Under the pieces are notes generated by a model. It was not told the DNA's origin. It worked only from the letters and a program-made list of their open reading frames with translations, and did no database searches. Source: Acinetobacter nosocomialis NIPH 2119 (GTDB lineage Bacteria > Pseudomonadota > Gammaproteobacteria > Pseudomonadales > Moraxellaceae). Taken from it: 64,000 nucleotides of DNA. The stretch covers positions 1,998,389 to 2,062,388 of the forward strand of contig NZ_KB849239.1 in NCBI RefSeq assembly GCF_000368085.1, read 5' to 3'. This document shows positions 50,865-61,135 of this stretch, one piece after another (within the stretch, counting starts at the first letter, position 1; every line of letters begins with the position of its first letter). A program made the translations under genes and the position numbers.

Positions 50865-51773
50865 ATGGCTGCATTACCCTCACTAAGACAGCTATCATAT
50901 TTAGTTACGTTGTCGGAAACTTTGCATTTTACTGAAGCAGCACGACGCTCTTTTGTTACCCAATCGACTTTATCGGGCGGTATCATGGAGCTGGAAAGGC
51001 TATTAGGTGGCGTTCTGGTTGAGCGTGACCGTCAAAATGTGCGTTTAACGCCATTAGGTGAACAAGTCGTTGCTCGAGCCCGTGTATTGCTAGCAGATGC
51101 TCAGGATTTAATGCGTTTAAGCCGTGAAATGAGTGAACCATTAACTGGTGATCTTCATTTAGGTGTTATTCCAACCATTGCACCTTTTATCCTGACACGG
51201 TTACTTGATGAAGTGCATCAACAATTACCGAAGATTCAGTTGCATTTACATGAAGCTCAAAGTGAGAAAATTGTAGAACGCTTAGAACACGGTAATTTGG
51301 ACATGATCGTCCTTGCCCTACCTTTTGACACAAGAAGTCTAAAAGTAGCTGAAATTTCAAAAGAAAATTTATATCTTGTTTGTAGTAAGCAAGATACAAA
51401 TGCACTTCAAGCAAACTCTCTCGATGACCTTGATTTGTCACGCCTTATTTTGCTTGAAGAAGGCCACTGTTTACGTGACCATGTGTTAAGTGCTTGTCCA
51501 ATTGGTGAACGTAAAAACGATAACCGTTTAAAAGCAAGTTCATTACCAACATTAGTCGAAATGGTTTCTTCTAATTTAGGTTTTACGCTTTTACCAGAAA
51601 TCGCAATTGAAAATAGTATGATCAAGTTTAATGATCAGATTACTGCAAAACCAATTGAAGATGCACCAAGTCGTACTCTAGCACTCGTTACGCGTAAAAG
51701 TACGCCATTGCAAAGCGAGTTTGACGTACTACTGCAAATCATGCAGAAGATCACAACAAATTTACATGAATAA
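50865..51773 (+). CDS. oxyR: LysR-family peroxide regulator OxyR
   Basis: 302 residues. Helix-turn-helix at about 18-40 (HFTEAARRSFVTQSTLSGGI), and a redox domain with the two cysteines of GHCLRDHVLSACP spaced as in E. coli Cys199 and Cys208. Peroxide oxidises this pair and switches on catalase and peroxiredoxin genes. It is last in the rub-est cluster, 6 bp after estB, so it may be co-transcribed; its own promoter cannot be excluded. Terminator follows. Confidence 0.95.
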   Translation: MAALPSLRQLSYLVTLSETLHFTEAARRSFVTQSTLSGGIMELERLLGGVLVERDRQNVRLTPLGEQVVARARVLLADAQDLMRLSREMSEPLTGDLHLGVIPTIAPFILTRLLDEVHQQLPKIQLHLHEAQSEKIVERLEHGNLDMIVLALPFDTRSLKVAEISKENLYLVCSKQDTNALQANSLDDLDLSRLILLEEGHCLRDHVLSACPIGERKNDNRLKASSLPTLVEMVSSNLGFTLLPEIAIENSMIKFNDQITAKPIEDAPSRTLALVTRKSTPLQSEFDVLLQIMQKITTNLHE

Positions 51774-51775
51774 AA

Positions 51776-51800
51776 AAAAGGAGTCTTCAGACTCCTTTTT
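51776..51800. terminator. Bidirectional terminator after oxyR
   Basis: 9-bp stem AAAGGAGTC/GACTCCTTT (51777-51785 with 51790-51798) and TTCA loop, with A-run and T-run; also serves the minus-strand SPOR gene. Confidence 0.92.
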
Positions 51801-51803
51801 CTT

Positions 51804-52394
51804 TTACTGTGCTGTTAAAGAAGCCCATTTAAAAACCCAAGCCGATTTTAAATCTAAACTCTCATCTGAAATTATTTTTTCTCGAATAATTTGTGCAATC
51901 GCAAAATCATTAGCGGGGTCTACCATAACCCGTATTCCTTTTGTAGTTGGGCTAGTCACAATCTTATATCCTTTCGCCTGCAATTGTGACTGGATCATAT
52001 TTGCTTTATTTTGATTAGGTGCCAACGCTACCTGTACCATCCATTTTTTTTCGCCATTTTCTAAAATTTCTTTAGCGACTGCTGCATCAAGCTGTTTTTT
52101 ATTCTCAAGATTTTTCTTTTCATCTATTTTTTTTAATTGAGTATCTTCAACTTTCTTTTGTGCTACCAGTTCATCTTGAGTAGGTTTTCTTTTCTGGACC
52201 GTTATTACCTTGGTTTGTGATTCATTTTTCTTATTTTTTTCCTTAGAGGGTTGTATAAAGTAGGGATATATCATTTGATCATCATATTTATGAAAAACAA
52301 TAATATCTCCATAGCACTTTTGATCTGCATATGCAGTCACTGGCATTACCCCTAAAAATATTCTAATAAATAAACTTTTAATAAAGCCTTGCAT
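51804..52394 (-). CDS. SPOR-domain protein
   Basis: 196 residues. Signal-like N-terminus (about 1-23, ends AYADQ), then a lysine- and glutamate-rich linker that is likely disordered or coiled (about 45-105), then a C-terminal SPOR domain (about 115-185) with WMVQVALAPNQNKANMIQSQL and GYKIVTSPTTKGIRVMVDP. SPOR domains bind denuded septal peptidoglycan, so a division or wall role is likely. ATG 52394 and GTG 52403 are both possible starts. Single gene. Confidence 0.8.
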   Translation of the reverse strand: MQGFIKSLFIRIFLGVMPVTAYADQKCYGDIIVFHKYDDQMIYPYFIQPSKEKNKKNESQTKVITVQKRKPTQDELVAQKKVEDTQLKKIDEKKNLENKKQLDAAVAKEILENGEKKWMVQVALAPNQNKANMIQSQLQAKGYKIVTSPTTKGIRVMVDPANDFAIAQIIREKIISDESLDLKSAWVFKWASLTAQ

Positions 52395-52593
52395 ATTATT
52401 CACTTACCAAAGTTAAGTATATTTAATGCCGCGTATTAAAGTAGATTTCACGTAATTTGTATATTTTTAAAATTCAATGTTTTATGTAAAGAATCACATA
52501 TTTTTAAAACATATTGCGGTGTTTCAAATTATTATCGTATATCCTGCAACCATTTAAGAAATCATATTAAATTACTATGAATTTCAAATAATT

Positions 52594-52621
52594 AAAAAGC
52601 CGACACGAAGTCGGCTTTTTA
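52594..52621. terminator. Terminator after ppk1
   Basis: 7-bp core stem AGCCGAC/GTCGGCT (52598-52604 with 52610-52616) with 5-nt loop; A-run left and T-run right. It ends ppk1 on the minus strand. Confidence 0.92.
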
Positions 52622-52631
52622 ATATTAAGTT

Positions 52632-54710
52632 TTATTTAAATGTTTCTAATAATTCTCTTTGAGCATTATGTAATTTTTCACCTTCAGCAGGCTGCGCACG
52701 TACCCAAGTACCATCCCCTTGTAATAACCAAGCTTGCTGGTTATCTTGCAAATAATTAAGAAGACCTTGCTGATAAATACGTTTTTTCAACGCAGGATCT
52801 TCAATTGGGAAACATGCTTCAACACGATTAAATAAGTTACGGTCCATCCAGTCAGCACTTGAACAATAAATGCGGGCATCACCATTATTACTAAAGTAAT
52901 AAACACGTGTATGTTCAAGGAAACGTCCTACAATTGAACGTACCCGAATATTCTCCGATAAATTTGGTAAACCTGGACGTAAGCAACAAATCGAACGAAT
53001 AATGAGATCTACCTGCACGCCAGCTTGAGAAGCTTCGTATAATTTATTAATGAGTTGAACTTCAGTTAATGCATTTACTTTCACAATAATTTGGGCTTTA
53101 CGACCAGCCTTTGCATTGGCAATTTCTTCATCAATGAAATTGATGAGCTGAGCATGCAAAGTAAAAGGAGCATGGAGTAACTTTTTCAGTTTTGCCATTT
53201 TGCCCATACCAGTCAGCTCTTGGAAAATGCGGTGTACATCTTCACACAAGTCTTTATCGGTCGTCATGAGACCATAATCGGTATAGATACGGGCATTCAT
53301 AGCATGGTAGTTACCTGTTCCTAAATGAACATAACGTACCAGTTTATTGTTTTCACGGCGTACCACCATAATCATTTTGGCATGTGTTTTATAACCCACA
53401 ATACCGTAAACAACTACCGCCCCTGCTTCTTGAAGTACATTTGCCACTTCAATATTTGATTCCTCATCAAAACGGGCACGTAATTCAATGACTGCTGTTA
53501 CTTCTTTTCCATTACGTGCAGCTTCGGCCAAGACTTGAACAATTTCAGAGTCCGCTCCACTGCGGTAAAGCGTCTGTTTAATTGCGAGCACCTGTGGGTC
53601 ACGTGCTGCTTCACGAAGTAACTGAATAACAGGAGCAAATGATTCAAAAGGATGATGCAGTAAAATATCCTGCTTTTGCATAGCCGAGAAAATACTCTCG
53701 GTCTTTTTAAACACTTTCGGTACGACTGGCGTGTGTGAGTCGTAACGTAAATGAGGACGTTTAAAGTTTGAAACCAGACGGGCTAAGTTTACAGGGCCAT
53801 CAACTTTGTATAGTTGTTCTTCGTTTAAGTCGAATTCTTCAAGCAAATATTCATAAATATGTTGTGGACAGTTGTGAGTTACTTCCAAACGAACTGCACG
53901 ACCAAATCGACGTGAACTTAATTCACCTTTTAAAGCTTTAGCTAAATCTTCAACGTCTTCATTAAGCGCCAAGTCCGCATTACGAGTTACGCGGAATTGA
54001 TAGCATCCAGTTGCAGTCATGCCAGGGAACAAGTCTGATACGTGTTCATGAATAATTGCGGACAGCATAACATGATGCTCTTTGCCACCCGTTAGTTCGT
54101 CTGGTAATCGTACAACACGTGGCAATGAACGCGGCGCTGGCACAACAGCTAAATCAATTTGACGACCAAACGCATCTTTACCTTCTAAGGTCACAATAAA
54201 GTTTAAGCTTTTATTGACTAAGCGTGGAAATGGATGGGCTGGATCTAAGCTAATTGGTGTCAAAACAGGTGCGACCTGTTCCTGAAAATACTTTTTCACC
54301 CACGCCGATTGAGCTGGTGTTAACTCCCCACGACGCAAGAAGCAAATATCTTCCTCACGAAGTTTAGGTAAAATTTCTTCGTTTAAAATACGATATTGAC
54401 GTTCAATTGCAGCATGAGCAGTTTCAGAGATTTTTTGTAAGACTTGTCTTGGTGTTAAGCCATCTGGACTTCGACTTTCATTACCTAGAGCATATTGCTC
54501 CATGACTCCCGCCACACGAATTTCAAAAAACTCATCTAAATTACGCGAAAAAATCAGTAAGAAATTCATTCGCTCTAATAGAGGATGTAAAGGGTCGACT
54601 GCCTGTTCCAATACACGCAAATGAAAGTCAAGAATAGACAACTCACGATTAATATAACGGTCGTTATAACTATATTCTGTTGGGGTCGTTGCTGTAATCG
54701 CTGTATTCAT
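52632..54710 (-). CDS. ppk1: Polyphosphate kinase 1
   Basis: 692 residues. Makes inorganic polyphosphate from ATP. The N-terminal domain opens with [20 protein letters not shown], the head domain follows, and the two PLD-like catalytic domains contain the phosphorylated-histidine segment [28 protein letters not shown] and a second segment [11 protein letters not shown]. The length is standard. Single gene with a terminator; 104 bp after mtgA on the same strand. Confidence 0.97.
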   Translation of the reverse strand: MNTAITATTPTEYSYNDRYINRELSILDFHLRVLEQAVDPLHPLLERMNFLLIFSRNLDEFFEIRVAGVMEQYALGNESRSPDGLTPRQVLQKISETAHAAIERQYRILNEEILPKLREEDICFLRRGELTPAQSAWVKKYFQEQVAPVLTPISLDPAHPFPRLVNKSLNFIVTLEGKDAFGRQIDLAVVPAPRSLPRVVRLPDELTGGKEHHVMLSAIIHEHVSDLFPGMTATGCYQFRVTRNADLALNEDVEDLAKALKGELSSRRFGRAVRLEVTHNCPQHIYEYLLEEFDLNEEQLYKVDGPVNLARLVSNFKRPHLRYDSHTPVVPKVFKKTESIFSAMQKQDILLHHPFESFAPVIQLLREAARDPQVLAIKQTLYRSGADSEIVQVLAEAARNGKEVTAVIELRARFDEESNIEVANVLQEAGAVVVYGIVGYKTHAKMIMVVRRENNKLVRYVHLGTGNYHAMNARIYTDYGLMTTDKDLCEDVHRIFQELTGMGKMAKLKKLLHAPFTLHAQLINFIDEEIANAKAGRKAQIIVKVNALTEVQLINKLYEASQAGVQVDLIIRSICCLRPGLPNLSENIRVRSIVGRFLEHTRVYYFSNNGDARIYCSSADWMDRNLFNRVEACFPIEDPALKKRIYQQGLLNYLQDNQQAWLLQGDGTWVRAQPAEGEKLHNAQRELLETFK

Positions 54711-54779
54711 GTCTAAATCTATCTCTTTCCAACCAAAATCTCTGCAAAACAGTATGCTGCAAAATTATGTCAATTTTAT

Positions 54780-54819
54780 AAAAATTAAAAAAATAACACA
54801 TCTTTAAGACAGTGTTATT
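54780..54819 (-). terminator. Terminator of mtgA
   Basis: 8-bp stem AATAACAC/GTGTTATT (54792-54799 with 54812-54819), with the A-rich 54781-54791 as the T-run of the minus transcript. The stem overlaps the last codons of mtgA. Confidence 0.75.
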
Positions 54820-55492
54820 CAGGAATTGGGGTGCTATTCATATAACGTAAAATTACGCGTTTTCGATATTGTAGTTTACGATCATTGCGGTGATCTTGAT
54901 AATATTTCGGATCAGGCAATAAGGCTGCTAAAAAAGCTGCTTGTTCGCGCGTTAAGCTTTTAGCACTTTTACCATAATAATATTGAGCAGCTGCTTCAAC
55001 CCCATATAAATGTTTACCAAATTCAACCGAGTTCATATACACCTCAAGAATTCGGCGTTTTGACCACATGCGCTCCATCATCCACGTTGCTATCGTTTCT
55101 TGGCCTTTACGAATAAATGAGCGCTGATTATATAAGAACAAGTTCTTTGCAAGTTGTTGAGACACGGTAGAACCACCTGCAACAACTTCACCTTCTTCAT
55201 TATTACGCTCTAGAGCAAAACGGATACCATCCCAGTCAAAGCCATGATGATGAATAAATTTTGCATCTTCGCCTGCCAAAATCGCATGTTTGAAATTGTC
55301 GCTAATATCATCATAGTCGAGCCATTCATGAACAATCGGCCGAGATGTATCCGACCAATAATCAATTCGCATAAACATGGTGGTATCAACTTCATGTGTA
55401 CGCCACCAAACCAAACTTGAAAAGATCCAAAGCTGAATAAGGAGAATTGCCCCAATAAAAATTAACAACACGCGAACAATAAAAGCTTTCAT
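54815..55492 (-). CDS. mtgA: Monofunctional peptidoglycan glycosyltransferase
   Basis: 225 residues. One N-terminal membrane helix (about 5-27), then a GT51 domain: catalytic glutamate in [35 protein letters not shown] near residue 105, and FLAALLPDP in the last third. It polymerises lipid II without a transpeptidase domain. Divergent from the rhomboid gene (76-bp spacer). Confidence 0.96.
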   Translation of the reverse strand: MKAFIVRVLLIFIGAILLIQLWIFSSLVWWRTHEVDTTMFMRIDYWSDTSRPIVHEWLDYDDISDNFKHAILAGEDAKFIHHHGFDWDGIRFALERNNEEGEVVAGGSTVSQQLAKNLFLYNQRSFIRKGQETIATWMMERMWSKRRILEVYMNSVEFGKHLYGVEAAAQYYYGKSAKSLTREQAAFLAALLPDPKYYQDHRNDRKLQYRKRVILRYMNSTPIPE

Positions 55493-55568
55493 GTTCGTCT
55501 TGATCTCCTGTATTCAACTTTTTTCATGTTAAGCTGTAAAGCATGTTCATATATAACAAAAGCATAGC

Positions 55569-56378
55569 ATGACTCAAACTCAGCCTCCGCACATTAATCG
55601 TAAACTCAATGTACAAGCTTGGTGGCTGACCGCCCTACTGATCTCGATCAATGTAGGTTTGTTCATCTGGCAAATTGTATCTGGGGTGGACATAAGTGAC
55701 CCAGCTATAAAAGATGCACTTCGCTGGGGAGCAGATTTTACACCACTTACTTTCTCTGGACAGCCAGAACGTTTATTTACCAGCATGTTTTTTCACTTTG
55801 GTATTATTCACCTTATGCTCAACATGTGGGCCCTATATATTTTTGGTAATGTCGCTGAAGCTTTATTTGGTCGCTTATATTTTATTGGTCTATATTTACT
55901 TGCAGGTTTGTTTGGTAGTCTTTTGAGTAGTTATATCAATATTCAAAATGGACATGAATTACTACAACATTTTGATCAAAGCTTACTTCCTCACGTAAGT
56001 GCAGGTGCATCGGGTGCTGTGATGGGATTAGGTGCAGCGTTGACCGTTCTTTCTTTATTTCCACCCTTGCCACATCAAGCCTATATACTTGATAAAAAAG
56101 CATTATTAATGATTATGGCCATTAACCTTATATTTGGTCTAGTTGCCACAGGTATTAATAATGCTGCACATGTCGGCGGTATGATTATGGGTGCCTTACT
56201 CGCACTCATTTGGTATTTAAGCTACCGCACTCAATTTAAAAGCCTCCTAAAATTCTTAGGGTTAGTGGGAGGACTTTTCATGACTGTCGGTTTCTATATT
56301 TACTGTAATCAGCTTAACTCACCATTACTTCCACTTTGGCATGAAGTTTTAATTCAGAATCCAGAAATACTGCCCTAA
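55569..56378 (+). CDS. Rhomboid-family intramembrane serine protease
   Basis: 269 residues with about 6-7 membrane helices. Catalytic serine in GASGAVMG near residue 149 and catalytic histidine in NNAAHVGGMIMG near 200 form the rhomboid dyad; HLMLNMWALYIFG in helix 2 is the conserved HxxxN motif. It cleaves membrane-spanning substrates; none is suggested by the neighbours. It ends one base before the convergent ABC permease stop, with no terminator between. Confidence 0.92.
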   Translation: MTQTQPPHINRKLNVQAWWLTALLISINVGLFIWQIVSGVDISDPAIKDALRWGADFTPLTFSGQPERLFTSMFFHFGIIHLMLNMWALYIFGNVAEALFGRLYFIGLYLLAGLFGSLLSSYINIQNGHELLQHFDQSLLPHVSAGASGAVMGLGAALTVLSLFPPLPHQAYILDKKALLMIMAINLIFGLVATGINNAAHVGGMIMGALLALIWYLSYRTQFKSLLKFLGLVGGLFMTVGFYIYCNQLNSPLLPLWHEVLIQNPEILP

Positions 56379-56379
56379 C

Positions 56380-58839
56380 TTAAATCTGGTTCAACTCTCT
56401 TAAACTTTGTAGTGGCGGTAAATTACAAAGATAACCTAGTCTATATCGACCAATAAGAGCACAAAGTAACATCATGGCAAGCGGTAAAATTAACCATATT
56501 TCAATATGCCCCTGTAAAGCCATCTTCATTTTATAACTTGCAATTGCACTAATTACCTCGGCAAAACAGCAGGCAACAATGCCTGCTAACAGCCCTAAAA
56601 AACCAATTTCTAAACTGAGCATTTGCTTCATTTTATTTTTAGACAAACCAAATGAACGTAACAAAGCCACTTCCCGACGGCGTTCATCCATTAATAGATT
56701 TAAACAAGCAATTAAAACGAGTATTCCAGAGAAGCCAACTAAAGCTGCAAGCACAGTCACAATTTTAACCAAGACATTCATTAAGCGCTTTACTTCATCC
56801 AAAATACGGTCAACATCAATAAAAACCGTATTTGAAAATTGCTGAATCATATGGATCATTTTAGGTTGATCTTGTTTTGGCACATAAAAACTGCCCAAGT
56901 AACTACCAGCATTTTCATCTAAAGTTTTAGGTGAAAATATAAAGAAGAAGTTTGGGCTAAAACTTTCCCATTCAACATTTCTAAAATTCACAACTTTAGC
57001 CTGTAAAGTACCGTCTGGCAGGCTAAAAGTAAGCTTATCGCCAAGCTGGATACCTAGACTTTCAGCAGTTTTTGCCTCGACCGAAACTTGCCCTACAGCA
57101 TTAAAAGTGGCCTGCCCCTTTGTAATGACATTGTCATTTGGCAATGTACTTGACTGAGTTAAATTTAATTCACGTCTTAAAGAATTATTTTGCTTGATCG
57201 CATCTTCAGAAAAAGGAATATCATTCTTTGCGAGTAATCGCCCCCGAACATTGGGATATAACGGTGTGCTTTGCCAACCATTTTGTTTTAATTGTTGCTC
57301 AAAAGCTTTTAAATCAAATGGAGGCAACCCGTATACAAACTGGTTTGGTGTACCCTCAGGTAACTGCTGTTGCCAGCGTTCTAGTAAATCTGTTCTGAGC
57401 ACGCTTAACACTGTAATAAGACTTAACCCTAAAGCCAAAGCAGTAATTTGTAAGGCACTTTGCGATGGTGAACGAATATAAAAAGACAAACGAGTTTTCA
57501 TCTTTTTTAAACTACGAAGCACACCCCAAACAACGGTGTATAGCAAAATACAAAGAACGAAAATGGTAGCCAAAACTATAATGCTGAGCATTAAGTTTTC
57601 ACTTAAAACTAAGCTAAAAATAACAAGACTGGTGATGCCTGCAAAAAACATAAAGAATAATGATTTTCGGGATTTTGCCTGTTCGCGAATAACTCGAATA
57701 GGTGGCGTATTTAACAATTCCCAAATGCTTGGCAAAATAAACCCAAGTAGCACAATTACACTGGTAAAAATGGCAATTGGTAAGGGACCAAGTAAAAATC
57801 CAACCACAGAAAAACTTAATTCCAGTTGTGGAATCAGTTGTAACATGAGCTCAAGTAAACCATAGCCCATCATTATTCCTAATAGACTACCAATCACAAT
57901 TGAAATTACGCTGACTACGCAAAGTAGCCCAATATAGGCCCATAAAATTTGAAACTTGCTAGCACCAAAGCAACGTATTACAGCAATATGATCTTGGTTT
58001 TGCTGAACATAACGTTGGCTTGTTAAAGCAATGGCGATACCACACAATAAAATCGTTAAAATATTGGCCAATTGCAAAAAGGTATCTAGGTTTTCTAACG
58101 GACGTAATAATCTGCTATTTGATTCACTAGCATCGCGTAAACGCAACCCTATGGTTTCTTCCTGATCGTTTGCAGGTTGATGTTGTTGCTTAAATAGTTT
58201 ACTAAAGTTCTGAACCTGTTCAGGCTGACCAGACATTAACAGTCGATAATCAATTCTACTGCCTGTTTGAATTGCATGGGTTCTAGCAATATCGGCTTGA
58301 TGAATAATAACTGTGGGCGAAAAACCTGAAAAACCGAGTTCTTGATTTGAATCTCGCACAATTACGCCGCTAAAGCGAAATTGGGCATCTGCAATAGATA
58401 CCGTATCGCCAAGTTTAACTTTAAGTAAATCAGCTGCTCTTTGACTTAGCCACACTTGACCAGGTTGAATACTCTGTGCACTAGGCTCAATCTCAAGTTT
58501 TCCTCTTAATGGGAACGCATGTTCTATAGCTTTCACATTGACCATGACAAACTGATCTTGAGTATGTGCCATTGAACTAAACATAGTCACATGAGTCTGC
58601 TTTAAGCCAATCTGTTCCGCCTTTTTTTGCCATTTAGTGTCTAGAGGTTCATTATTCGACAGAACCAAATCAGCTGCTAACATTTGCGAGGCTTGTAGGC
58701 TAACCGCATTTTTAACTTGGTCATTACTAAACTTAAGAGCCGTGGTCGCACTAATCGCAAGTGAAAGCGCAATGATGAGTAAATATAACCCTCCAGTGCG
58801 AAAGCTTTGTAGCAAAAGTGGCTTAAGTAGATTACGCAT
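56380..58839 (-). CDS. ABC transporter permease, FtsX/YbbP-like
   Basis: 819 residues. The first membrane helix (about 18-35) is followed by a large periplasmic domain, four helices in the centre (about 255-390), a second periplasmic domain and three C-terminal helices: two FtsX-type modules as in the 800-residue YbbP family. It forms one unit with the ATPase, whose stop is 3 bp upstream of this start. The YbbA-YbbP-TesA gene arrangement is conserved in gammaproteobacteria; the transported substrate is unknown. Confidence 0.88.
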   Translation of the reverse strand: MRNLLKPLLLQSFRTGGLYLLIIALSLAISATTALKFSNDQVKNAVSLQASQMLAADLVLSNNEPLDTKWQKKAEQIGLKQTHVTMFSSMAHTQDQFVMVNVKAIEHAFPLRGKLEIEPSAQSIQPGQVWLSQRAADLLKVKLGDTVSIADAQFRFSGVIVRDSNQELGFSGFSPTVIIHQADIARTHAIQTGSRIDYRLLMSGQPEQVQNFSKLFKQQHQPANDQEETIGLRLRDASESNSRLLRPLENLDTFLQLANILTILLCGIAIALTSQRYVQQNQDHIAVIRCFGASKFQILWAYIGLLCVVSVISIVIGSLLGIMMGYGLLELMLQLIPQLELSFSVVGFLLGPLPIAIFTSVIVLLGFILPSIWELLNTPPIRVIREQAKSRKSLFFMFFAGITSLVIFSLVLSENLMLSIIVLATIFVLCILLYTVVWGVLRSLKKMKTRLSFYIRSPSQSALQITALALGLSLITVLSVLRTDLLERWQQQLPEGTPNQFVYGLPPFDLKAFEQQLKQNGWQSTPLYPNVRGRLLAKNDIPFSEDAIKQNNSLRRELNLTQSSTLPNDNVITKGQATFNAVGQVSVEAKTAESLGIQLGDKLTFSLPDGTLQAKVVNFRNVEWESFSPNFFFIFSPKTLDENAGSYLGSFYVPKQDQPKMIHMIQQFSNTVFIDVDRILDEVKRLMNVLVKIVTVLAALVGFSGILVLIACLNLLMDERRREVALLRSFGLSKNKMKQMLSLEIGFLGLLAGIVACCFAEVISAIASYKMKMALQGHIEIWLILPLAMMLLCALIGRYRLGYLCNLPPLQSLRELNQI

Positions 58840-58842
58840 AGT

Positions 58843-59535
58843 CTAACCACCCTGTACTGTCTTTAGTCGGCCATCATTTAATTCAACATGACGTTGGCAA
58901 AGTCCAGCCAAATTACGGTCATGTGTGACCAAAATAAGCGTTGTACCGAGCTCTTTATTTAAATCAAAAAGTAGTCGTTCAATTTCTTGGGCTGTTTGAC
59001 CATCTAGGTTTCCAGTAGGTTCATCTGCAAAAATAATTTGTGGTTCTGCAATAAGTGCCCGTGCAATTGCCACACGTTGCTGCTCACCACCAGATAAGAC
59101 TTTAGGCGTTTGTTCCGCTTGACGACTTAAACCTACCCGATGCAACCAGTCTAAGGCCTTCTGCTCAGCAATTTTATAATCAAAATCTTTACGTAACCGA
59201 AGCGGCAACATCACATTTTCAAGCGCACTTAACTGCGGTAAAAGTTGGAAAGACTGAAATACAAAGCCAACATACTGCATTCTGATCTGGGCGCGCTGTT
59301 CCTCCGTCAACTCATGAACAGGCTGACCACATAACCATACTTCGCCTTCAGACGGCTGGTCTAAAGTCGCTAAGATACCAAGTAAAGTCGATTTTCCTGA
59401 ACCGGAACGTCCCGTAATGGCTACCTGCTCCCCTTCATAAATATCTAAATCGATATTTTTTAAAATCGTAAATTGATTTTGGTTAATCTGAATAGTTTGT
59501 GTAACTTGATGGGCAGCAATGATAGGTTGTGGCAT
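58843..59535 (-). CDS. ABC transporter ATP-binding protein, YbbA-like
   Basis: 230 residues. Walker [10 protein letters not shown] near residue 41, signature [16 protein letters not shown] near 143, Walker [13 protein letters not shown] and the H-loop VTHD place it in the MacB/LolD type of ATPases. It is divergent from tesA by 44 bp and overlaps operonally with the permease. This is the same gene order as ybbA/ybbP and tesA in E. coli. Confidence 0.92.
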   Translation of the reverse strand: MPQPIIAAHQVTQTIQINQNQFTILKNIDLDIYEGEQVAITGRSGSGKSTLLGILATLDQPSEGEVWLCGQPVHELTEEQRAQIRMQYVGFVFQSFQLLPQLSALENVMLPLRLRKDFDYKIAEQKALDWLHRVGLSRQAEQTPKVLSGGEQQRVAIARALIAEPQIIFADEPTGNLDGQTAQEIERLLFDLNKELGTTLILVTHDRNLAGLCQRHVELNDGRLKTVQGG

Positions 59536-59579
59536 GATGGGGACAGTCCTATATATTTAGTATTCGGGTCGAAACACAA

Positions 59580-60203
59580 ATGTATAAATCTTATTTGTCT
59601 GGTTCTAAAAGTCTCTTGCTCATCGCATTGAGCATGTTGCCTATGTTGGTCTCGGCCAAAACTATTTTAATTTTAGGAGATAGTATTAGTGCCGGTTACG
59701 GAATAGACCCTAAACAAGGTTGGGTACAATTACTACAAAAACGTCTAGACCAACAGTATCCCAAACAACATAAAGTGGTCAATGCAAGTATGAGTGGTGA
59801 AACCACAAGTGGCGCTTTGGCCAGATTACCTAAGCTTTTACAAACGTATAAACCCGAAGTCGTAGTTATTGAATTAGGTGGGAATGATGGTTTACGAGGT
59901 CAACCACCACAAATGATTCAACAAAATCTGTCGCAGCTCGTCCATTTAAGCCAACAACAAAAGGCGCAGGTTATTCTTTTTGGTATGAAGATTCCGCCTA
60001 ATTATGGCACAGCTTATAGCAAAGCATTTGAAACCAATTATAAAACTGTAAGCCAAAAATATCAGGTGAAACTGCTACCGTTTTTCCTTGATGGCGTCGC
60101 TGGACAAAAACAACTAATGCAAAATGACTTGATTCATCCAAATGCCCAAGCGCAGTCAAAATTACTTAATTTAGCTTATCCATACATAAAAGGTGCCCTA
60201 TAG
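59580..60203 (+). CDS. tesA: GDSL esterase/lysophospholipase TesA-like
   Basis: 207 residues, exported (signal peptide about 1-26, ends VSA). SGNH hydrolase with block I GDSISAGYG (Ser), block III GGNDGLRG and block V DLIHPN (Asp and His). Periplasmic enzyme with thioesterase, esterase and lysophospholipase activity in E. coli. Divergent from the YbbA-like ATPase. The stop codon sits in the terminator loop. Confidence 0.94.
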   Translation: MYKSYLSGSKSLLLIALSMLPMLVSAKTILILGDSISAGYGIDPKQGWVQLLQKRLDQQYPKQHKVVNASMSGETTSGALARLPKLLQTYKPEVVVIELGGNDGLRGQPPQMIQQNLSQLVHLSQQQKAQVILFGMKIPPNYGTAYSKAFETNYKTVSQKYQVKLLPFFLDGVAGQKQLMQNDLIHPNAQAQSKLLNLAYPYIKGAL

Positions 60204-60216
60204 GCACCTTTTAGTT
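60188..60216 (+). terminator. Terminator of tesA
   Basis: 10-bp stem AAAAGGTGCC/GGCACCTTTT (60188-60197 with 60203-60212) with a 5-nt loop that contains the tesA stop; the minus-strand carbonic anhydrase gene can use it as well. Confidence 0.88.
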
Positions 60217-60235
60217 TTAAATCTTTATAGACTGA

Positions 60236-60850
60236 TTAGAAGTCAAAAAAAGTAACTTCACCAGTTTCTAATGAATACTCAGCACCAACAACAATCAACT
60301 CGCCTTTTGCAATCAGGTTCTCTAACACAGCCGAACCATGACGTAATTGGTTGACCGAAGCAAAAACGTTTGAACGTACTGCATGACATGAAAGTTTTTT
60401 CAAATCATTTTTCAGATCAGTTTGCATTAAAATTTCAACTGATGGGCGAACACGGTTCACAATCGACATTAAGTTAGATGAAGGCGGATGATCAGGGTTC
60501 ATCAACGTATCAATAGTCGCTTGAATCGCACCGCAATGACTATGTCCTAATACAACTACAACCGGACAATCATAACGTTCTGCCGCAAACTCAACACTAC
60601 CAACTTGTGAAGGCGCAACAACATTACCAGCAACACGGATTACGAATAAGTCACCAAGACCTTGATCAAATACCATTTCTGCTGGTACACGAGAATCTGA
60701 ACAGCCTAATACAATTGCAAACGGATTTTGATCCTTTGCCATTTCAGCGCGTTCATGATGCGATAAGGTTTTTGCAAGGGAAGTATTTCCATTTACAAAT
60801 CGTTGATTACCTGCTTTCAAACGATCTAAAACTTCTTGCGCAGTAGGCAT
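60236..60850 (-). CDS. Beta-class carbonic anhydrase
   Basis: 204 residues. Zinc ligands and catalytic pair are in CSDSRVPAE (near residue 49) and HSHCGAIQA (near 107), as in beta-carbonic anhydrases of the Can/CynT group. It interconverts CO2 and bicarbonate for carboxylases. Start chosen at ATG 60850; the only longer alternative is a TTG eight codons earlier. Confidence 0.95.
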   Translation of the reverse strand: MPTAQEVLDRLKAGNQRFVNGNTSLAKTLSHHERAEMAKDQNPFAIVLGCSDSRVPAEMVFDQGLGDLFVIRVAGNVVAPSQVGSVEFAAERYDCPVVVVLGHSHCGAIQATIDTLMNPDHPPSSNLMSIVNRVRPSVEILMQTDLKNDLKKLSCHAVRSNVFASVNQLRHGSAVLENLIAKGELIVVGAEYSLETGEVTFFDF

Positions 60851-61056
60851 TTTATATTTCCATTGTTTTTTCAAGGTTAGAAATCATTTTAATGTGTCAA
60901 AATTTGAATGTCACTGACAAAAAATGAATCCTTTTCTAAGAAAATATTTTTAAAGCTGTAATCAGTTTTATAAGAAGAATAACCGCATAATTCCCTACTG
61001 TTTAGTGAAAAAATAGACATACTTTAGTTTATAGATTGACTATAATTTTCTTCATT

Positions 61057-61087
61057 CCAAACGTTTGGCAAATGACTCATTGGCAAA
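61057..61087. promoter_or_regulatory. Palindromic operator-like site upstream of the lipase
   Basis: Perfect 12-bp palindrome CCAAACGTTTGG at 61057-61068, followed by a second TTGGCAAA copy (61065-61072 and 61080-61087). A TATAAT box lies just upstream (61041-61046). The AAACGTTT core with central CG is the shape recognised by LacI/GalR-type repressors. Confidence 0.5.
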
Positions 61088-61135
61088 GTTTTTCAATAAT
61101 TTTTCAAACTCGTTTAAGCTTCAAGGATGAAATGT

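Noticed and set aside
57194..57865. Plus-strand frames opposite the ABC permease
   Set aside because: Antisense shadows with no supporting signals.
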